Source: Archivesica marissinica (taxonomy: Eukaryota > Mollusca > Bivalvia > Venerida > Vesicomyidae). Taken from it: DNA of 64,000 bases. This document shows, piece by piece, positions 46,541-57,972 of the stretch. Under the pieces are notes generated by a model. That model did not search any database. It saw only the letters and a program-made list of their open reading frames with translations, and was not told the DNA's origin. Positions within the stretch are counted from its first letter, which is position 1, and each line of letters starts with the position of its first letter. Location of the stretch: the NCBI GenBank assembly GCA_014843695.1, contig CM026403.1, forward strand, positions 46,401,645 to 46,465,644. The letters run 5' to 3'. Position numbers and translations under genes: made by a program.

Positions 46541-47367
46541 TATGCTATGGGTGACAAGTCTGGTGACAAAGCAGGCGACGGCAGGGTTTCAATATTGTTC
46601 TGCTCCAATAATGTGGTGGAAATCCGAGCAGTATGACACCTGGCGTTGTCCTGTTGGAACAGTGTGACGTTTCTGTTGGCGTTAAAGAACGGCACAACAA
46701 CTGGCGCAAGGATCTCATCACAGTACCGGGGCGTTTAGGTTCCCATCCACCACTAACAGTTCAGTGCGACTGCCGACGGTGATACCGCCCCACGCCATAA
46801 CGCTTCCGCCCCGAACAGATCGACCTGACGTACACATGCGTCGGCGTAACGTTCACCGCGTCTGCGATATACCCGCTCTCTGTCATCCGCTCGACGCAAA
46901 CAGAACCGCGATTCATTGCTAAACATCACCGAATTCCACTGTAACCGAGTCCAGCGAGCACGTTCCGTCGTCCATTCCCGCCGTACGTCACGGTGACGTC
47001 GTGTCAGGATGGGTCCAACGTATGGCCGATAGGCACGAATGACACGATCACCGAGCCGGTTCCTGACTGTTTGTGCACTGATGCGATTGTTGGTCATCCC
47101 AGGAGTAACGGCAGCTGTGTGCGTAGCAGGTAGGAACCGGTCACGTAAATGTGACGTCCGAATGTGACGGTCCTGTTCACGCGTCGTCACACGTGGTCGA
47201 CCAGATCTTGGACGGTCGTCCATCGATCCATGTGTTCGATAACGTCGAAGTAGACGTGTTATCGTGATCCGCGTAACCCCGAGTCGATTTGCGACGTCAC
47301 GCTGACGTAAACCGCCGTCAATCATGCCAATGGCGAGCATTCTCTGATTGCAGTTTAGCCTAGGCAT
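46541..47367 (-). pseudogene. Tc1-like transposase, truncated and inactivated
   Basis: The ATG is at 47367 (MPRLNCNQRM). An N-terminal paired-like helix-turn-helix (LRQRDVANRLGVTRITITRL) leads to a GRPR-type linker (DDRPRSGRPRVTT), a second HTH and the catalytic core. The first catalytic Asp is changed: SNESRF stands where Tc1 proteins have SDESRF (codon 46915-46917). The second Asp is kept in QQDNARCH. Frame breaks lie near 46790 and near 46725. The sequence stops at LSPDLSPI, directly before the third catalytic Glu, at the edge of the 39-bp minisatellite. Cut-and-paste activity is therefore impossible for this copy. No terminal inverted repeats were found. Confidence 0.88.
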
Positions 47368-48335
47368 TTTGTTAGAGGTAACAATGGGTATGTAAGGTGT
47401 TTTTCCTCGATGATAATGCAATACCAGTACAATAAACCGGTTTTCCGATTTGTACATGTGCAGGAAGTTGTCTTTGTTGAGGAGCACGTGCAAATCGGAA
47501 ATTTGGCGTTCCAGGATTATCGGGTGTTTATTTACCTGTGTTTATGGTTGGCTGACGTTGCAATAAGATACCCGGTACTGATACGTAATAATATATTAAA
47601 CCTTTCTATGGTTTTATCCGTTTTACGTCATTTTTAGTTTGGTATCGTTTCTTTTTTGACTCAGTATATATACAACTTGATCAACAACAATATTATACTG
47701 TATATAATAACCTATTATAGAGGTTAGTGCACTGTGATATTTAATATCGAAGTTCTTATACCAACAGCTTGTTTGTAGTATAAATTAATGCTAAGTTCAA
47801 TAATATAGTTATATTGTTTGATTGTAACAATTCAATACAATTTGCCATATTTGATCTTACAAAGTAGTATTTTTTAATAAATTTGATTCACAAATGCATA
47901 TAGCATTTACATACAAGTAAGAAATGATATTCATCTTCCAAATCTCTCGATTTACAGCATGAGCAAAACCAAAAAATATAGATACATAGAAACTCATGAA
48001 GTGGTCATAGCTGATTTCATTTCTTGTCAAATTTCTTGTCAAATTGGCAATTCAATTTATATCAACCTACATTATAAATTATAAATAGCAAAATAAATGA
48101 TATCTTAAAAAAGAATGACTCACAATCTGCATTGCGTATTTTACATCTACATTGATCGACATTGCCACCCCTTTCTGGTAATTTTGAGTAGATTTGGGTA
48201 AAAGCGTCCTAACCTGATTCGAATGGTTGCACACATTGGAAAGTAAAAAAATAAGCTAGCAATCAATAATGTCTTGAGCGATAGGTTGCATTATGGGAAA
48301 TTGGTGAGGGGCGTAACTGTCATACACAAAATCAT
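47368..48335. other. AT-rich non-coding stretch
   Basis: No gene recognised. Part of the 5' flank of the Tc1-like element may lie here; its inverted repeat could not be identified. Confidence 0.4.
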
Positions 48336-49335
48336 NNNNNNNNNNNNNNNNNNNNNNNNNNNNNNNNNNNNNNNNNNNNNNNNNNNNNNNNNNNNNNNNN
48401 NNNNNNNNNNNNNNNNNNNNNNNNNNNNNNNNNNNNNNNNNNNNNNNNNNNNNNNNNNNNNNNNNNNNNNNNNNNNNNNNNNNNNNNNNNNNNNNNNNNN
48501 NNNNNNNNNNNNNNNNNNNNNNNNNNNNNNNNNNNNNNNNNNNNNNNNNNNNNNNNNNNNNNNNNNNNNNNNNNNNNNNNNNNNNNNNNNNNNNNNNNNN
48601 NNNNNNNNNNNNNNNNNNNNNNNNNNNNNNNNNNNNNNNNNNNNNNNNNNNNNNNNNNNNNNNNNNNNNNNNNNNNNNNNNNNNNNNNNNNNNNNNNNNN
48701 NNNNNNNNNNNNNNNNNNNNNNNNNNNNNNNNNNNNNNNNNNNNNNNNNNNNNNNNNNNNNNNNNNNNNNNNNNNNNNNNNNNNNNNNNNNNNNNNNNNN
48801 NNNNNNNNNNNNNNNNNNNNNNNNNNNNNNNNNNNNNNNNNNNNNNNNNNNNNNNNNNNNNNNNNNNNNNNNNNNNNNNNNNNNNNNNNNNNNNNNNNNN
48901 NNNNNNNNNNNNNNNNNNNNNNNNNNNNNNNNNNNNNNNNNNNNNNNNNNNNNNNNNNNNNNNNNNNNNNNNNNNNNNNNNNNNNNNNNNNNNNNNNNNN
49001 NNNNNNNNNNNNNNNNNNNNNNNNNNNNNNNNNNNNNNNNNNNNNNNNNNNNNNNNNNNNNNNNNNNNNNNNNNNNNNNNNNNNNNNNNNNNNNNNNNNN
49101 NNNNNNNNNNNNNNNNNNNNNNNNNNNNNNNNNNNNNNNNNNNNNNNNNNNNNNNNNNNNNNNNNNNNNNNNNNNNNNNNNNNNNNNNNNNNNNNNNNNN
49201 NNNNNNNNNNNNNNNNNNNNNNNNNNNNNNNNNNNNNNNNNNNNNNNNNNNNNNNNNNNNNNNNNNNNNNNNNNNNNNNNNNNNNNNNNNNNNNNNNNNN
49301 NNNNNNNNNNNNNNNNNNNNNNNNNNNNNNNNNNN
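48336..49335. other. Assembly gap (1000 N)
   Basis: Exactly 1000 unknown bases, so the real length is probably unknown. Confidence 0.99.
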
Positions 49336-49357
49336 ATATTAAATTTTGATCAAGTAT

Positions 49358-49405
49358 AGTTGCTGTTCGGTTTACAGAGGTAGATTACAGTGCAAAATGC
49401 ACATA
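49358..49405 (+). mobile_element. Pogo-like MITE fragment at the gap edge
   Basis: GCTGTTCGGTTTACAGAGG followed by a segment ending AAATGCACA resembles 54770-54812 inside the pogo-like element at 54214. It is probably a remnant of the same family, cut by the gap. Confidence 0.4.
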
Positions 49406-49592
49406 TATTTGTTCTCAAAATAGCTTACGCTACCAGCAGAAAATGTACTAAGAAAAATAGCTTACATTACCAGCATCTATCTGGTATTTATGACAGATTT
49501 AGCTGAACTATTCTGAGAGTAAGGAGGACTGGTTTATGTGCCCTGGCGATGATTTATTAAAGTTTTTTATGTCAAGATTGCCATTAACTATT

Positions 49593-49879
49593 GAAACACC
49601 CAATATATCACAGCCTTGAAACACCCAATATATCACAGCTTTGAAACACCCAATATATCACAGCTTTGAAATTTGTTTGTTTGTGGCCCAATATATCACA
49701 GCCTTGATACACCCAATATATCACAGCTTTGAAACACCCAATATATCACAGCCTTGATACACCCAATATATCACTGCTTTGAAACACCCAATATATCACT
49801 GCTTTGAAACACCCAATATATCACTGCTTTGAAACACCCAATATATCACTGCTTTGAAACACCCAATATATCACAGCAT
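49593..49879. repeat. 25-bp minisatellite
   Basis: Unit of 25 bp (TTTGAAACACCCAATATATC plus ACAGC), about 11 copies, interrupted once near 49668-49688. Alternating CTTTGAAA and CTTGATAC variants. Confidence 0.88.
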
Positions 49880-50121
49880 ACATATATAATATTCACAGTA
49901 AGATTATTTAGAGAAAGGTTACCCCTACCCGCTAAACCTCTGAGATGCAACAGATGTACACAATACACACATCAGTTTGTTGTGTTTATAAGCTATATAT
50001 ACATGATACACATAGTAAAACTAATATATATACCATACTACATATATTATATCAGGTGCCCGGGTGTTGTATTTTTACAAATAGTTTAATCTTCCTCAAA
50101 TTTATCAGCTCATCCCAATAA

Positions 50122-50290
50122 TGATTTTAGTTTAGAGCGGAAGCCTAGTAACGATTTTAGAGCGGAAGCCCAGTAACGATTTTAGAGCGGAAGCCCAGTA
50201 ATGATTTTAGAGCGGAAGCCCAAACGATTTTAGAGCGGAAGCCCAGTAATGATTTTAGAGCGGAAGCCCAAACGATTTTACAGCAGAAGC
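50122..50290. repeat. 22/25-bp minisatellite
   Basis: Unit GATTTTAGAGCGGAAGCCCA followed by GTAAC/GTAAT, with some units shortened by 3 bp. About seven copies. Confidence 0.85.
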
Positions 50291-50894
50291 TCAGCTTATA
50301 TGGAATTCATTTGACAGATGGGTATCACAAAACAGATGCATGGGAGTACACTTATAACGGACACTCTAACCAATGTTTTACTGGACATTGGAATAAGACA
50401 CAGATCTATTAAAGCGACATTACATCGCACAAAGCATATACAATGCATTTTTCACGTATAAATGCATTGTTACTACAAAATCTTCTGAATATATTCGAAC
50501 ACTAACATTGAATCAATAAACATTTTTTTTGTGGATTGAAAGTATGATTTCATATAACGGTCAACCATGCTCCTGAATTGACGTTTGTTCGTCATCGGGG
50601 TCAATACTAAACGCGAGATAATGTTGTTTAGAAATAATTTAACTAAGAATAGTCTACAAATAAATAGGCACAAATGTGAGATATAACGGTAAATCTGGAT
50701 CATAAATCGTGTTATTCAGGATACACTAGTTGTATTACGCATGGATGTTTATATTATTTTGTTATGTCAACAAACCGCGTATATGACGTTTGTTTATTAG
50801 TTGAAATTGTAGTTTCGCTTTAAAGTGGAAGCTACAAATTATAATATAATGCAACATGATTCCCCATGAACTTTACATTGTATAATAATGGATA
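50291..50894. other. No gene recognised
   Basis: AT-rich sequence. The minus-strand frame at 50473-50703 has no recognisable family features. Confidence 0.4.
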
Positions 50895-50907
50895 GAATAT
50901 GTGCACG

Positions 50908-50955
50908 ATGATTGAGCTTATTTACCCTCGCCACCGGCGAACCATATGGGCGAGT
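50908..50955 (-). mobile_element. Ultra-short retroposon: 3' hairpin only
   Basis: A 48-bp insertion whose minus strand reads CTCGCCCATATGG...GGCGAGGGTAAATAA, the same 3' hairpin as the element at 36263-36860. It is flanked by a 13-bp repeat with one mismatch (GAATATGTGCACG at 50895-50907 and GAATATGTGCATG at 50956-50968). It is best read as an extremely 5'-truncated member of that family. Confidence 0.7.
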
Positions 50956-50984
50956 GAATATGTGCATGTTACCACAATTTGTTT

Positions 50985-51545
50985 ATGTAATGACGATTTG
51001 TTTATATAGTTATGTAATGATGATTTGTTTATATAATTATGTAATGACGATTTGTTTATATAATTATGTAATGAAGATTTGTTTATATAATTATGTAATG
51101 ATGATTTGTTTATATAATTATGTAATGGTGATTTGTTTATATAATTATGCAATGGTGATTTGTTTATATAATTATGCAATGGTGATTTGTTTATATAATT
51201 ATGCAATGGTGATTTGTTTATATAATTAGGTAATAACGATTTGTTTATATAATTATGCAATGGTGATTTGTTTATATAATTATGCAATGATGATTTGTTT
51301 ATATAATTATGCAATGGTGATTTGTTTATATAATTATGCAATGGTGATTTGTTTATATAATTAGGTAATGACGATTTGTTTATATAATTATGCAATGGTG
51401 ATTTGTTTATATAATTATGCAATGGTGATTTGTTTATATAATTATGTAATGATGATTTGTTTATATAATTATGCAATGGTGATTTGTTTATATAATTATG
51501 CAATGATGATTTGTTTATATAATTAGGTAACGACGATTTGTTTAC
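50985..51545. repeat. 27-bp minisatellite
   Basis: Unit TATGCAATGGTGATTTGTTT plus ATATAAT (27 bp), about 20 copies, with TAATGA/CAATGG/GGTAATGACG variants. The 9-codon period leaves frames open on both strands; the minus-strand frame runs on into mariner sequence by chance. Confidence 0.9.
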
Positions 51546-51589
51546 TTTATTAAAGTACTTTATCCTATACATGATTGTTGTCGTTTTTG

Positions 51590-52235
51590 TAGTTATTAGT
51601 AACTCAATATTATTTATATACGAGGACTCGTCAATAATTTCGTGAACTAATTTGGCAGTCCGGTTAGCACGCTCGTTTTCCAGTAGTTTTAAAATTATAC
51701 CTTGTATATTGCAACATATCATGGCCATTACTTTACCGGCAGATTTGGAAATCAACGCTTTTGTCGGTTAAGGCAGCGAAGTTTGATGCTTCCAAATTGA
51801 GGTTTGTTGTTTACTTTACAGCTCAATTAAGTGTACCCATATAACCACCCTATTGAGAAAGGCATCACCCTCGTCGTTGTACAGTTGGCAGTATTAGCAG
51901 CATTCTTGACCCATAACCCCATTTGATCCGGAAGCAGCAAGAGTGTCATCTTGCCGAAACACGGCGCATTCCAAGTTTATTAGACATAATGTCCTATATG
52001 AAACCATATGAAATACCAAATTGTCTCGCAACATTTTAAAAGTTACTCTTCTATCTTCAAGAATGTATTCCTGAATTTCAGCCACTTTCGTTTCATTTGT
52101 AACAGTCACTGGCCTGCAGCCAGTATGCTTATCATCTTCGGTTGTTTTTCTCTACCGTCCTAAGCCTAGAGTGATCCACCAACTTTGAAATGGCACCATT
52201 CGATAAAAAAGTCTTTGAACATTTCTGCATTTGTA
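51590..52235 (-). pseudogene. Mariner transposase remnant
   Basis: Read on the minus strand from about 52235 down, the pieces follow a mariner transposase in order. First NAEMF and FIEWCHFKVGGSL (N-terminal HTH region), then PVTVTNETKVAEIQEYILEDRRVTFKML in the second HTH region (52109-51990). Next YNDEGDAFLNRVV...WVH, SKQQTSIWKH and SKSAGKVMAMICCNIQGIILKLLE (to about 51680). Stops and frame changes occur between pieces. The expected catalytic MDET motif between RVV and WVH is missing, so the first Asp is lost. The C-terminal third, with the other catalytic Asps, is replaced by the 27-bp minisatellite. It is dead, and no terminal repeats are visible. Confidence 0.85.
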
Positions 52236-52442
52236 CCATGCATCATACATTGTATACTCTTAAAGCACATGTATTTCTTCTCTTGGACAATAAATCAGTT
52301 ATTCCTAAATAGACCTACAGCTAGCAGTATTTTTGCAATGCAAATGAATTAATACTGTGATATTCCTAACCTTATTGTTTTACTAAACACTGGATGTTTG
52401 CATGGACTTGGAATAGTAAATAGTAAAGACGGATCTCGAGAT
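52236..52442. other. No gene recognised
   Basis: AT-rich spacer between the mariner remnant and a short tandem repeat. Confidence 0.4.
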
Positions 52443-52555
52443 GCAATTCTATATTAGCTCTCCGCATCACTGGCAATTCTATATTAGCTCTCCGCATCAC
52501 TAGCAATTCTATATTAGCTCACCGCATCACTAGCAATTCTATATTAGCTCTCTGC
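52443..52555. repeat. 30-bp tandem repeat, about 4 copies
   Basis: Unit GCAATTCTATATTAGCTCTC plus CGCATCACTA; the last copy is partial. Confidence 0.88.
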
Positions 52556-52624
52556 CCTTCAAGACGCCACCCCCACCCCAAAGATCAAAAATGAGGGATT
52601 TTGGCGTTAATTATTTATATTTCA

Positions 52625-53098
52625 CATATCAGAAAACTTACTATATATATTTAATGGGACTTTTAACTCTAGAATAAAGAACACGAATATATTTAAGGTG
52701 CAGGAGAACTTGCATTCCCGTTACCGAATATTCATTACCTTTAGCGCTTTACCAACGCTACATGTATATTATACGCCCAAATAATTAAAGCCGTTGTCAA
52801 CCTCAACAAGTTCATGATATCACTGCGTGTGCTGCTTAGTGTTGTTTCTATACGAAATACAGCAACCTTATTTCAATGTTCACTTCTAGTCCCCATTGGC
52901 TGCAGTATGTACCGGTATATATCTATGAGCCAAACAGATTCGTACCCCCACCTGAGCTGACAAATTATGACCGGTTTATTGAAAGATAGTGTTAGTTATC
53001 TCCACCAAGACCACAACGTCCAAATATTTAACCTATCAGAAAACTTACTATATATTTAATGGGACTTATAACTATAAAGAACAGGAATATATTTATAT
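52625..53098. repeat. Pair of spaced direct repeats of about 65 bp
   Basis: TATCAGAAAACTTACTATAT followed by TTTAATGGGACTTxTAACT and GAATATATTTA occurs at 52628-52697 and again at 53035-53097. The sequence between holds no recognisable gene. This could be the ends of an unrecognised insertion or an old local duplication. Confidence 0.65.
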
Positions 53099-53189
53099 TG
53101 CGATATAATGACTGCCTTCATTGATAAACAGCCTCAAAATGCTAGCGATCATGTCCTAGATATATCCTATATAACAAACAGAAATATTT

Positions 53190-53365
53190 CCTCCGAGCAT
53201 CTCCCTAGGCTGCTCCAGGAGGAAGACCCCGGGTGCCCCTACGAGCAGTATTTCAGACAGGGATGGACACCTGGTTAGAACCACCGACCTTCCTCAAGCC
53301 AGCTGGGTAACTTCCTCAGATGGAAAACACCTCCCAGTGGGATTCGAACATGCAATGGTGAGAAA
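53190..53365 (-). mobile_element. SINE fragment with conserved domain
   Basis: On the minus strand a box B match GTTCGAATCCCACTG is followed by GGTCGGTGGTTCTAACCAGG and CTGAAATACTGCTCGTAGGG, then GGGGTCTTCCTCC. I associate this order with a very abundant SINE in bivalve genomes. The box A part is not evident, so the head is damaged. Ends are approximate. Confidence 0.6.
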
Positions 53366-53471
53366 TTAGTGTTTTGAAGTTGTAAAGTTTATCACTCCGA
53401 TAATACCGAAGGACAATTCTTTTGAGAAATGTGCCCTAACCAGCATTGTGCGAGAAGCCATACAACTGGTC

Positions 53472-53535
53472 TGTGGCAGGTCAGTGGTTCTACCTGGATG
53501 CCAGTCTGTATGAAATACTGCTCTGAAACTCCAAA
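53472..53535 (+). mobile_element. Second SINE fragment, opposite orientation
   Basis: GGTCAGTGGTTCTACCTGG...CTGTATGAAATACTGCTC on the plus strand matches the conserved block of the preceding minus-strand SINE fragment. The two form an imperfect inverted pair about 110 bp apart. Confidence 0.55.
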
Positions 53536-54213
53536 ACAAGCAGCTTGTCGTAAGTTTGTATGTTTTGTCCAACAGAAATATAACTACAACATTTTTGACA
53601 TAATAATATATTTTAATTCAATGATATGTCCTATCTGTGTACTTTACCAAACAACAAACAATGTTGTGCAGTGAGAGAGACACGTATATTTCGACTACAT
53701 ATTTTAGACGAGACAAGAATACAATAAATATGTACATGTTGATACTACATCTACAAGACAAAAAATGTTTAGAAATCTCTGATCGAGATACACGGGACCA
53801 GCGTAAAAACCAGAGATAAAATCATCATTGGATCTCATTAATTTTCAACATTATAGAGTCTCCTCTGTTGAGCAAATACATTAATGCAATTAAGTCGTGA
53901 AGACATCAAATGTTACAAAATTTGTGTTGTTTCATATTCAATCTTAGTTCAATCTATCAATTGTATAATGAAAGTACATGTAGTACCCCATACTCTATAT
54001 TCACCATACTCTATATTCAAATCAGTATGAGCCATAGTAACTGTCAAAACTGACTATTCACGCATATCCAGACTTCAAAAAGTTGAACCTCCCTAGAACA
54101 ACAACCTCTCTACAACAACCAATCTGGGTGTATCCTGAGGGTGTTTGCTCTGTATAGTTTGACTGTATATATGTATTTGTACAGTCATTTATAACACATG
54201 TAATATATATGTA
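53536..54213. other. No gene recognised
   Basis: AT-rich; short frames only. Confidence 0.4.
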
Positions 54214-54972
54214 CAGTGAAACCCCTCTAAACCGAACGACTTCCGGACCGGAAGAGAAGTTCAGTTTGGAGGGGTTTTCGGTTTAGAGGGGTTTTCGGAT
54301 GAGGGGGGGGGGAGATAAAGTTTTGAACAAATGTCTGTATGAACAGGAATAACAAGAAATGACATTAAAATTATTTTTGGTTCCGTATTTGATCAATAAT
54401 TATGAAATATAAATATCAATGTTATGCCTTAAATAATGATAGTCTGCCTTTTGTGAAATCCCATTCACATCTAATTAGATCGTATTAAAACTAATTACTC
54501 AAACATGAAAAGAGATTAACAAACCTGCAATTGCAAAGGACATAATTAAATAGTGTCCAGTCGTAATCCATTTGAAAACGTAATTAAAACAAATTTTCAG
54601 CATCATTGGTTTTTATCACGCCTTTATGTTCTCACAACACCACGTCGGATGTAAACAATACGGATAAAACACCAATATGCCGACTGATTAATTGACTTGT
54701 GAAAACACGGAAGGTGTTATGTTTCAGGTGAGACAAAGGTTGTTTCGGATCCGGATTTTATGCCGCTGGCTGTTCGGTTTTCAGGGGTAATTTGCAATAG
54801 AAATGTGCACAAATGGTCCCGAAAACTTGTCCGGTATTCGGAAAAGAGAGGTTCTGGTTTAGAGAGGTTTTTTTACAATGAACAAAGAAGGGAAAATATC
54901 GGGACCGCGAAAATTGTCCGGTTTGGAGGGAATTCCGATTTAGACGGGTTCCGGTTTTGAGGGGTTTCACTG
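54214..54972. mobile_element. Non-autonomous pogo-like element
   Basis: A 759-bp element with inverted ends CAGTGAAACCCCTCTAAACC and (reverse complement of the right end) CAGTGAAACCCCTCAAAACC, flanked by TA (54212-54213 and 54973-54974). The termini contain repeats of the form GGTTTxGAGGGG. It is related to but distinct from the element at 20678, where the ends read CAGTGGAACCTCTG. It sits within the TATTTGTACAGTC minisatellite. No transposase. Confidence 0.83.
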
Positions 54973-54974
54973 TA

Positions 54975-55670
54975 TTTGTACAGTCCTTTATAACATGTAT
55001 TACGAGTATATAAATATTACATAATTATATGTATTTGTACAGTCATTTATACGTGTAATATATATGTATTTGTACAGTCCTTTATAGCATGTATTACGAG
55101 TATATAAATATTACATAATTATATGTATTTGTACAGTCATTTATACGTGTAATATATATGTATTTGTACAGTCCTTTATAACATGTATTACGAGTATATA
55201 TATATATTACATAATTATATGTATTTGTACAGTCATTTATACGTGTAATATATATGTATTTGTACAGTCATTTATACTTGTAATATATATGTATTTGTAC
55301 AGTCCTTTATAGCATGTATTACGAGTATATATATATTACATAATTATATGTATTTGTACAGTCATTTATACTTGTAATATATATGTATTTGTACAGTCCT
55401 TTATAGCATGTATTACGAGTATATATATATTACATAATTATATGTATTTGTACAGTCCTTTATAGCATGTATTACGAGTATATATATATTACATAATTAT
55501 ATGTATTTGTACAGTCATTTATACTTGTAATATATATGTATTTGTACAGTCCTTTATAGCATGTATTACGAGTATATAAATATTACATAATTATATGTAT
55601 TTGTACAGTCATTTATACTTGTAATATATATGTATTTGTACAGTCATTTATAACACATGTCACTTTATAA
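54975..55670. repeat. Complex AT-rich minisatellite
   Basis: Alternating units built on ATATGTATTTGTACAGTC, followed either by ATTTATACGTGTAAT or by CTTTATAGCATGTATTACG, and then an AT-rich linker. The two-unit pattern repeats about six times. It also flanks the pogo-like element on its left (54170-54213). Confidence 0.85.
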
Positions 55671-56077
55671 ATGAATTATCTATCTGTCTATTATTAATGT
55701 GTAGGTGTGCCAGTAATTGACAAGTTTCTTCATACTAGACAATGACACAGTTGAAACACTTTTCTTCACAAGTTTGAATGTCGCTGAAGACGATCAGTTC
55801 ACTAGTCTATATTAACACATTATTCTCAATATGCCATGTAAGTCTAATTCAAACTCCCTCAATATTCTTCAACCTAGCTGTTGTATTAGATACCATTTGT
55901 CCCTGCGTTTGCTGTCCCAGGATGTTAATGATAGCTTGGCAAGGGTTAACAACGTCATAGTTTTATTGATGTATTGTTTACAGCCTCACAGTTCCACATA
56001 AGTAATGTTGCCTTCCATTAAGCTAAACAGTACTCGCCATTCAGCTCGTGTTTTTGGCAGTCCTTAATCGTGTCTTC

Positions 56078-56305
56078 GTACTAGCATAGTCCACGATACT
56101 AGTTCACTAGAAAGCAGTGCTGTCTGTTGCTGCAGTACTAGCGTTGTCCACGATACCGGTACACTAGAAAGCAGTGTCGCCTGTTGCTGCAGTACTAGCA
56201 TAGTCCACGATACCGGTACACTAGAAAGCAGCGACGCCTGTTGCTGCAGTACTAGAATAGTCCACGATACCGATTCAATAGAAAGCAGTGCCGCCCGTTG
56301 CTGCA
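56078..56305. repeat. 57-bp tandem repeat, 4 copies
   Basis: Same unit as at 19695-19865, with one more copy at the start. Confidence 0.85.
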
Positions 56306-56499
56306 ATAAAGAGTAGATATTGTAGAGTAACAGTACTAATTGCCTCATCTAGGCGAGATATAATATGAAAACATTACAAATCATTTCTTAGCAGTATTTG
56401 AGGAAAGTTCTGGTATTGTGAATAAATTATAGCTAATGCTCTTATATGTGACTTATTTATGTCAGTCACCACAACAGTGGAAACATATCTTGTTCAACT

Positions 56500-57450
56500 C
56501 TACCACATAACTATAATGCTTTCAACATAGTACAAGATACCACATAACTATAATGCTTTCAACATAGTACAAGATACCACATAACTATAATGCTTTCAAC
56601 ATAGTACAAGATACCACATAACTATAATGCTTTCAACAAAGTACAAGATACCGTATAACCATAATGCTTTCAACAAAGTACAAGATACCGTATAACCATA
56701 ATGCTTTCAACATAGTACAAGATACCATATAACTATAATGCTTTCAACATAGTACAAGACACCACATAACTATAATGCTTTCAACATAGTACAAGATACC
56801 GTATAACTATAATGCTTTCAACATAGTACAAGACACCACATAACTATAATGCTTTCAACATAGTACAAGACACCACATAACTATAATGCTTTCAACATAG
56901 TACAAGATACCGTATAACTATAATGCTTTCAACATAGTACAAGACACCACATAACTATAATGCTTTCAACATAGTACAAGACACCACATAACTATAATGC
57001 TTTCAACATAGTACAAGATACCATATAACTATAATGCTTTCAACATAGTACAAGATACCACATAACTATAATGCTTTCAACATAGTACAAGACACCACAT
57101 AACTATAATGCTTTCAACATAGTACAAGATACCACATAACTATAATGCTTTCAACATAGTACAAGATACCACATAACCATAATGCTTTCAACATAGTACA
57201 AGATACCCATAACTATAATGCTTTCAACATAGTACAAGATACCACATAACTATAATGCTTTCAACATAGTACAAGATACCACATAACTATAATGCTTTCA
57301 ACATAGTACAATATACGTATAACTATAATGCTTTCAACATAGTACAAGATACCACATAACTATAATGCTTTCAACATAGTACAAGATACCACATAACCAT
57401 AATGCTTTCAATATAGTACAATATACGTATAACTATAATGCTTTCAACAT
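56500..57450. repeat. 37-bp minisatellite, copy B
   Basis: Same unit as at 20058-22396, uninterrupted, about 25 copies. Variants such as ACACCACATAAC and ACCGTATAAC recur in a regular alternation near 56750-57000. Confidence 0.92.
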
Positions 57451-57754
57451 ACCAATTTCCAAGCTGCAAAGTATGATAACTGTTAAAAAAATGTAGATTG
57501 ATCAGGTCCTTGATGGACTTCCAAAAATATGAATACCGAACAAGCATTGCATGTTACAAGTATGCATACAATGAATGCCAGAAGGAGGTATGTCTCGGTA
57601 ACTTTTGTAATGAAATACAATGAATGACTGAACAGTATGTCAGCATTAATATCTAAAGGATGCATTAAACTAAGACTACGAAAACACAATGCCGATAACA
57701 AATACCAGGGCTATACTAATATTAAAAAGCAGAATAAAATTAATCTGCAATTAC

Positions 57755-57972
57755 CGAGTTATGAATGTTGAGATGCTGTCAGCAGGACTTCAGGATTGTT
57801 GGGAGGTTGTCAGCAGGACATCATGAATGTTGAGATGCTGTCAGCAGGACTTCATGAATGTTGAGATCCTGTCAGCACGACTTCATGAATGTTGAGATGC
57901 TGTCAGCACGACTTCATGAATGTTGAGATGCTGTCAGCAGGACTTCATGAATGTTGAGATGTTGTCAGCAGA
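57755..57972. repeat. 31-bp minisatellite, copy B
   Basis: Same unit as at 22705-23228, about seven copies, so contracted relative to copy A or not expanded. Confidence 0.9.

Noticed and set aside
48274..49359. Open frame across the second gap
   Set aside because: It consists almost entirely of unknown bases.
50922..51755. 277-codon minus-strand frame with an N-terminal non-repeat part
   Set aside because: The non-repeat part is mariner transposase relic and the rest is 27-bp minisatellite. The fusion is accidental.
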